A DNA stretch of 64,000 nucleotides from Leucocoprinus leucothites. Lineage: Eukaryota > Basidiomycota > Agaricomycetes > Agaricales > Agaricaceae. Each line of letters begins with the position of its first letter. The stretch's first letter is position 1. The DNA is taken from NCBI GenBank assembly GCA_013368445.1, contig JAACJO010000015.1, positions 806,001-870,000 on the forward strand, written 5' to 3'. The notes beneath the pieces were generated by a model. It had not been told where the DNA came from and did no database searches. It saw nothing but the letters and a program-made list of their open reading frames with translations. This document shows, piece by piece, positions 58,354 to 64,000 of the stretch. The position numbers and the translations under genes were made by a program.

Positions 58354-60877
58354 TGAGGTGACGCCACAGGACAAGACCTACCCGTGTAGTGAGATATCGA
58401 ACAATGTTTGTTATCAATATGCTGAAGGGTGAAACTTGGGCATAAGGGTATAAAGCGTGGTTGTCAAGCTTTGTGACCGGAAATGATGACTCATAAAACC
58501 AGGCTGTTGGCTCAAACGATCACTGTCTTCGACTGACAATCCCCATGATGGCGAGAGATATTACATGAAGAGAGAAGTCAGTTTTTAGAATCGAGGGTCG
58601 ATTCTGACCGATTCTGATGTCCTTTCTCACAGTCATGTTCGTCCTCTTCCATTCTGGCTCGCAATGACTACATATTAAGTGCCAGAGGAATGTGGACAAG
58701 GTCACAATGCCCCCTAGATCACGCTCGAAAAAGGGCTCCTTTTGTCAGGTAGACACCATGAAGGCTGTGCAATTCAACTTGGTTCCTCGCCATAATAGCA
58801 ATCCCTTCAATAACGCAGAAAGCAAAACGCCGGGTGTTGGCATACCACACTTCATGAGATGGTGATCAACAGCTGTTCGCCTGCTGATGGGCGAGCCATA
58901 TGACACACAAGTTTGGGGTGTTCGACACTCCCAAAGGAAAATCAGAGGATCATACTAAACTAGTGCTAACAATTGATCCATGGTTGTATATAGTCACATT
59001 AAATAATTTCTCTCGCAGGAGGATTAGCACGAGGTTCATTAGCCTGATAAGGAATTCAAAGTACCTTACTTTTGACGTCATGAACGATATATCACCCAAT
59101 CTCGACATCACTGGCAGCTGCGAAAACGAAGAGTGACTTATGGCCATCTCTAGGCCTTTTGTTAGTCATTGCTACTGACCCAACGGCTCATGAGGCTTGT
59201 GTTCGCTCGCTGTATCGGATAACCCCGGTTTGAATGAGAACATGAGTCCCATCTGTGTGAGTTTTCACAAGTCCTATGTAAAGGTACGCAAACTGCCTTG
59301 TATCAGAAGCGAAACCCCAGCTAAAAAAGGAAAAACGACGAGAAGACATCTATAGTTTAGATTTACAGAAATGAGAAATATCCGAGTCGTGTTACCACAA
59401 CGAAGTCCTTCCACGAGTCCTTGCTTGTGATGTTAAGACCGCCGACCGGTGCTGTGAGCGTCCGAAGCATCAAATCAGTCTCTCGACGGTGACGAATGAG
59501 CAGTACTGTACTTTAGGTCTCTCTAGATTAGGTGCTCAACATGCCAAGCTTCTGCATGCATGGCTATATACTCTGAGAACTCTGCTAATTTGGCAGAGAT
59601 CGGCAATCGTTTCAGTTCCAGTCAATGTGCCACAAGATCGATTATGATCAACCCCATCGTGGAAATGAGGAAGCTGTGATGGAAGATGAGGCTTCTATGG
59701 CAAATTCCGACATAGTTGCGACCACGGAAAATACTAGATTCCAGTTGACGCATGAGGAATAAAATGGGGGCATGGCGATTTAGACGCTTGAATGGCTAAA
59801 AGGTGCTGGGCAACGGGAATTGCCAAACACAGGGAAAGCCCGCTTCCTGCGGGAGACTGGAAGGCAGCTACCTCAACCCCCGGCGGCTGATACCGTTGTA
59901 AGCCCGTCTGTATGTGCTGTAAGGCTGGTTCCGTTTACCACCTGGGATCAATTCACTTGACATGCCCGCACCGGTCAGTGACCTAACTCGCGCTTTCAAC
60001 AACTCCGTAAGGGGCGGATGATCACCTAAATTCTTTCTATGAATAGACAACGGCGAATGTGTGAACCGATTGGAGTTACTGGCCATTGAACGCCCAGATA
60101 AGCTTCGTCGTGGTTTTTCAGAGGATCTGAAGGTATTACGGAATTGAACTGGATCCGGTCACCTCGCAGATTTGTCTTCTCCTTCGAGAGATCTCGTAAG
60201 ATCCTTCTTTATGTTATCTACTATCACTAGCTTCAGGCAACAAGGAGTGGTTAATAAAGAGGAAGCACATAAAAATCCGGATATAGCGCCCACCATTCGT
60301 TCACGCACTGTTGTTTCCTCCGGATAGCTTGAAAGGCATCATATACGTGGCGACGCCGCTTCTGCGCATACATTCCATAGAGAAAGTCCCTGAGTGGCTT
60401 TTAGAGCCCCTCTTACCCGGGAGGAAGCGTAGCAGGGCATTATGACCGAAGGCATCATTTCAGCCCAGTCGAGAAGAGGACGGTTCTACCAAAATGCCCG
60501 TATTCATAGGGTTTACGGGCACGCTGGATACACCGACAGACAAGGCAGCGGAGCACTCACACAGTCATTAGTCCACGAGAAGCGCTAGGTACTGCCAAAC
60601 GTAGATTTAGATTGAAGTTACATTGACGAAGACCAATTCGTAACTCAATGTTCCACGGAGCTCCAGAATAAGACGTCATCCGAGATTGTTCCCAGTCCAG
60701 ATCTTGTTGGAATTGTTGCTTCGGCAAACTATTGGTGCCATAGACTTGATCCCTTTGGTCTGGCACTATAAGTACCAACTGCCCTGCACCGTTTCGTTCC
60801 AGACAACTTTTTTTCTCGTCGAGTCCTCCCTCCTCTGACGCCACTTCCTGCCACCGACTACACGGCTTTCGCAAAGC

Positions 60878-61362
60878 ATGGCCATTAAGTTGCTGTACCC
60901 TGAAAGTGACCTTTCATCTTCGAAGGCATCGAGACTTCGATTAATGACCTTACTCTCGCTATACGATATGCTCCCCCACTCAATCTCACAACCACCGGAC
61001 GGTCCTGAACCTATGGAATTAGATGAAGCCCTAGACCCCGACACCGTGAAACACATTCTTGAAATTCTACGAAGCAGGAATGTGGCGGCTTCTTCAAGTT
61101 CTCATTCGGACGACAACTCGATAAGGGTGAGTGCTATCTTGTAGAGCTGAATTTGTGACTGGCTTTCTGAGAAAGATGATGTTAGCTACCACACACCCGA
61201 CTCGGAGGCCATTCCGCTCCAAACGATGGGCGTCGGCGCGCTGCAGACTCCGCAAAGAGACCGGAGGCGGTCACTCAAACCCGGGATGATGACGGGAGTA
61301 GTGATCGGGCGCGAGGGCAGCTCAGGAAAGATTACTCCAGGTGTATCGGACCCTGATGGTTG
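60878..61362 (+). CDS. Hypothetical small protein, gene model uncertain
   Basis: The ATG at 60878 opens an exon of about 83 codons with an acidic, Leu-rich end (MELDEALDPDTVKHILEIL). A good donor (GGTGAGTG) follows at about 61128. The next open stretch (61178-61362, with HTPDSEAIPLQ and RRRSLKPGM) does not join it in phase with the best acceptor, so the second exon or the frame is in doubt. I recognise no family. It could instead be a decayed gene or part of a longer upstream transcript of the PARP-like gene. Confidence 0.3.
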
Positions 61363-61784
61363 ATCTTAACGTGAGTTTATGAGCATTTCCACCCGAGCAT
61401 CGCATTTCTGATGGCTTTAGCTGATGCTGGACGATTCCGTAGGAGTCTTGAGATTATGTTATTCGTCAGCTCCAAAAAGATGGAAGTCCTGATGAAGGAC
61501 CAGATGACATCCTGGGACATCGATGGGGAGGTAATAACTGAGGGCTGTAGATACTAGCAGTATTTAAGTAGCACAGGAGTCATGAGATATCGCCACTTGC
61601 TGGGTTTGTCAATTCTTGATATACATGTCGCAGGCTCACAACGGCGTGACCTATAAGTGAACGGTGCTGACCGTGTGAACATTTCATCATTGGCCATCAG
61701 TAATTCCAGCCTAAATATATCGCGCAGGCCTTAACAGCACCTGCAAGGACTAGAATCGTCCATCTCATTTCTGAGACGTTCACC

Positions 61785-64000
61785 ATGCCACCAGCAAAAC
61801 ACTGGACAAGTTTCAACAGCACGACTGACCAGCAGGCTGGAAGCAGTCCCAAGAGACAGAAAACTGGCGGTGGTACGTATTGGATCTCAGTCAAATGTGT
61901 TTGGCTTAATTATTAGCTCCGAAACACGTTCCCCCTTTTTCCTGCACTGCTTGCCACATATCCTGTTGTCAAAGCTAACTCTCTTTGAACTACTTGCAGA
62001 AGTGCCCATTTGTCTACATATGGATAGCGCCACAAAGGAAATCGATGCTACCAAGAACGCTCATTTGAAAGGAAGGAGGAGGTTCAAGGCGGACTTGGTG
62101 GATACGGAGGAGGAGTGTAAAGAGGGATTTACTTCATGTCGCCTCGGCATAAAGAGTGGGGCTTGTATATCATAGTCGTCGGCGCTTTCATGCTAATAGG
62201 CGACTTTCTCCTTTCAGAATTGCGACCTGGAGACGAGGAGGGATCATTTGAAGTAGTCATTGTGAATGAAGCTCGAGAACACGTTGTCTCTATCAATTTT
62301 CTCATATCTGGTACGCTCGATGGGACTGGATTCGCTTTTAACGCTCATATGGGCTGAAGATACCACGGAATATCCAAAATCGCACACCTGGTTTTGCTAC
62401 GCATCGGATGGCGACATTCCTCCACGTTTACAAGAAGTAATAGAAGAACTTGCTACAGAGCCCTCACGCTCAGTTAGAGACACACTTCTCACCCTTCTTT
62501 CACGAGTATCGAGGGCGGTTGGTTTGCGCCCGCCACAGGCGGCGTTCGGCAGTGATAGCGGAGAGGATACTGAAGAGGCGGAAGACGATGATGAAGAGGA
62601 CTATTATGCCATGCTCAGTGATGATGAAGGCACGTTCAACCTAGGGTCCTTCGCGACTAATCCTGTAAACCAATGCGACCTGTCCGTTTTGCAGCGGTAA
62701 GTTTTCGTTTCTTTTACATAACACCATCGATTTCTTAATTTCCGCAGTAACTTTGTTGAGCTCGTCGCAGCAGACTACCGGCCAGGCTTCATCAAACACT
62801 CGGCTGAGAATTTCACCGTGTCGGTGTCAATTTCCATTCTGAATCTGGTAGATATCATTCCACCGCGCGCTCTGATGGCATGGGATCGTGCACTTCTTTC
62901 AAAAACTCAGCATCTTTGCCTCCTCATCTCTGGATTCGGTGGTGTATACCCAGTATTGAACCATGATGGCGGTTATACAACTAAGGCAATCAAGGCCAGT
63001 ACAGATGTCCAGTTTCGAATCGGTCTTACCCAGCGATACAAGCCCGGAAGAGAAGAAGCCAAAGCGGCGTTCCGGAAACACGGCCTAGTGTTGGACGATG
63101 AGCAGAAAGAGTTACCCCAGAATGAACTTGACCCAATGGAACAAATGCTCCTTCTGGAACAGCCTTTGATTATTGAAGAAGAGGAGATATTCGATCCGAG
63201 TCGTTTTGACAATTTCAGTTTGAGCAGCTCGTTAGAAGCACTCATGAACCAATCATTCTTGAAGCTGGTTCATTATCGGATAACGTTCGGGTTGAGTTGG
63301 GCTGGAGCGGAGAAGCTGTTACATGAGGTGGAGAAAAGTCAGAATACAGCGGAACAGATCTTGTACAAGTTCCAAGGCGTAAGTGGCTACCCAATTTCCT
63401 TCGACGATGACGTTCTTATCCTTGTAACAGGAGATTGCACAAGCAGAGGAATACGAGAGCCAGCTCATGAAGAGAATCTCGCTTCTTGATCCTCTTCAAG
63501 GCCTGGAAAGGGGTTCTCCAATCAACCTTCCTTTAATGGCATTCTGTTACTTGGTCCGGCGTCTTGCTGTGAGTTTTTTTGTTGTTTATGATACATGCAT
63601 TTATCGTGTCGACACATCGTTGGTTAGATATGTCCCCAATACTGCCTTGTTTGTCACCGAAAACTCGAGTCCAATTACGAGGCGTTGAAGCCTTACGTTT
63701 GCGATTCGAAGCTCTGTGCCTACCAATATTATGCACTTAATCGTGGTGCTCCCCTGGAGGTAGGGTTTGATCCACCAAGGGTCCTCCTTTGCTGATGCTA
63801 GTGTATGTTCATTGCAGTACGAGATCATCCACAACCCTCATACTGTCGACTTGTTGGTTTCGATTGCGTACACAGCTGCTGTCGAAGGCGTCCTTGAGGA
63901 GCCACCGATTGGTATGGCTCTTCGCGTTCCGTTGCCAAAGCGTGGCATAAATCCAGGTCAACACGTCCGAGGAATACAACCTCCCGTTGAACCATCACAG
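61785..64000 (+). CDS. PARP6/8-like ADP-ribosyltransferase, 5' part
   Basis: The gene starts near ATG 61785 (MPPAKHWTSF) and runs off the right edge. Exons are joined by frame: 61785-61872, about 62000-62147, about 62217-62311, about 62365-62698, about 62748-63377 and further pieces. Residues from LRPGDEEGSFEVVIVN through DTTEYPKSHTWF look like an RWD/UBC-like N-terminal domain. An acidic stretch follows (about 62550-62610). Then come VDIIPPRALMAWDRALLS, LTQRYKPGREEAKAAF and SLSSSLEALMNQSFLKLV. The segment LKPYVCDSKLCAYQYYAL with HTVDLLVSIAYTAA matches the region that precedes the catalytic domain in PARP6/8-type proteins. The catalytic domain, and in fungal relatives often a ubiquitin-conjugating-like domain, would lie beyond the window. 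Activity cannot be judged here. Confidence 0.75.

Larger units (their letters stand above)
57318..60877. other. Gene-poor stretch, 3.5 kb
   Basis: I find no recognisable gene. Frames at 57720-57929 (69 aa) and 58900-59136 (78 aa) begin with ATG but lack family similarity or supporting splice context. The stretch holds an inverted repeat at 57924-58012 and a 27-bp direct repeat at 58284-58353. It may contain non-coding transcripts or decayed genes. Confidence 0.4.

Overview
The window is nuclear DNA of a filamentous fungus, most likely an agaricomycete (Basidiomycota). Genes are split by many 45-70 bp GT-AG introns. The gene set fits this group: NACHT-type STAND proteins, a multi-HAMP group III hybrid histidine kinase, an organic-solute-transporter-alpha-like membrane protein, an Atl1-type alkyltransferase-like protein and a PARP6/8-like protein. 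The species cannot be named from the sequence.

From 1 to about 46 kb the window is a nest of segmental duplications. The basic unit is a NACHT gene, a conserved intergenic stretch of roughly 2-2.8 kb, then histidine-kinase (HK) sequence. NACHT copies lie at 1-1136 (3' part only, damaged), 5730-8353 (two frameshifts) and 24901-27486 (open throughout). HK-derived sequence occurs nine times. One copy is complete and intact (34296-40176; 16 exons, 1525 aa, seven HAMP domains, HisKA, HATPase, receiver). Two copies keep only the 5' half (12944-15130 and 30463-31860). Four share one internal deletion that joins the N-terminal linker directly to the ATPase domain (about 3.3, 10.1, 11.1 and 15.2 kb). 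Two keep only the ATPase-receiver half (41513-43052 and 44329-45859). Of these last two, the first is an intact five-exon, 425-aa frame, and the second carries a 5-bp tandem duplication that breaks it.

Between HK copy 5 and the third NACHT gene sits a complete Ty1/copia retrotransposon (17893-24295). It has 373-bp LTRs that look identical, a GATAT target duplication, a primer-binding site matching the anticodon arm of initiator tRNA-Met, and one uninterrupted 1772-aa Gag-Pol. It appears very young, and its 3' LTR points into the upstream region of the open NACHT gene.

From 46 kb the window becomes ordinary and mostly single-copy. It holds two tandem histidine-phosphatase genes (46332-47690, 47895-49176), a two-pass cysteine-tailed membrane protein (49534-50284), a NAT9-like acetyltransferase (minus strand, 50731-51651), an Atl1-like DNA-lesion-binding protein (52930-53485), a small secreted protein (53934-54595) and an OST-alpha/TMEM184 family protein (minus, 54847-57317). 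A gene-poor 3.5-kb stretch with two small repeat structures follows, then a doubtful small gene (about 60.9 kb) and the 5' part of a PARP-family gene that runs off the right edge.

The most unusual content is the co-amplified NACHT/HK block. It may serve innate-immune or allorecognition sensing (NACHT) and osmotic or fungicide-responsive phosphorelay signalling (HK). That the two act together is only an inference from their co-duplication. Exon limits were placed by hand from splice motifs, reading-frame continuity and comparison between the copies.
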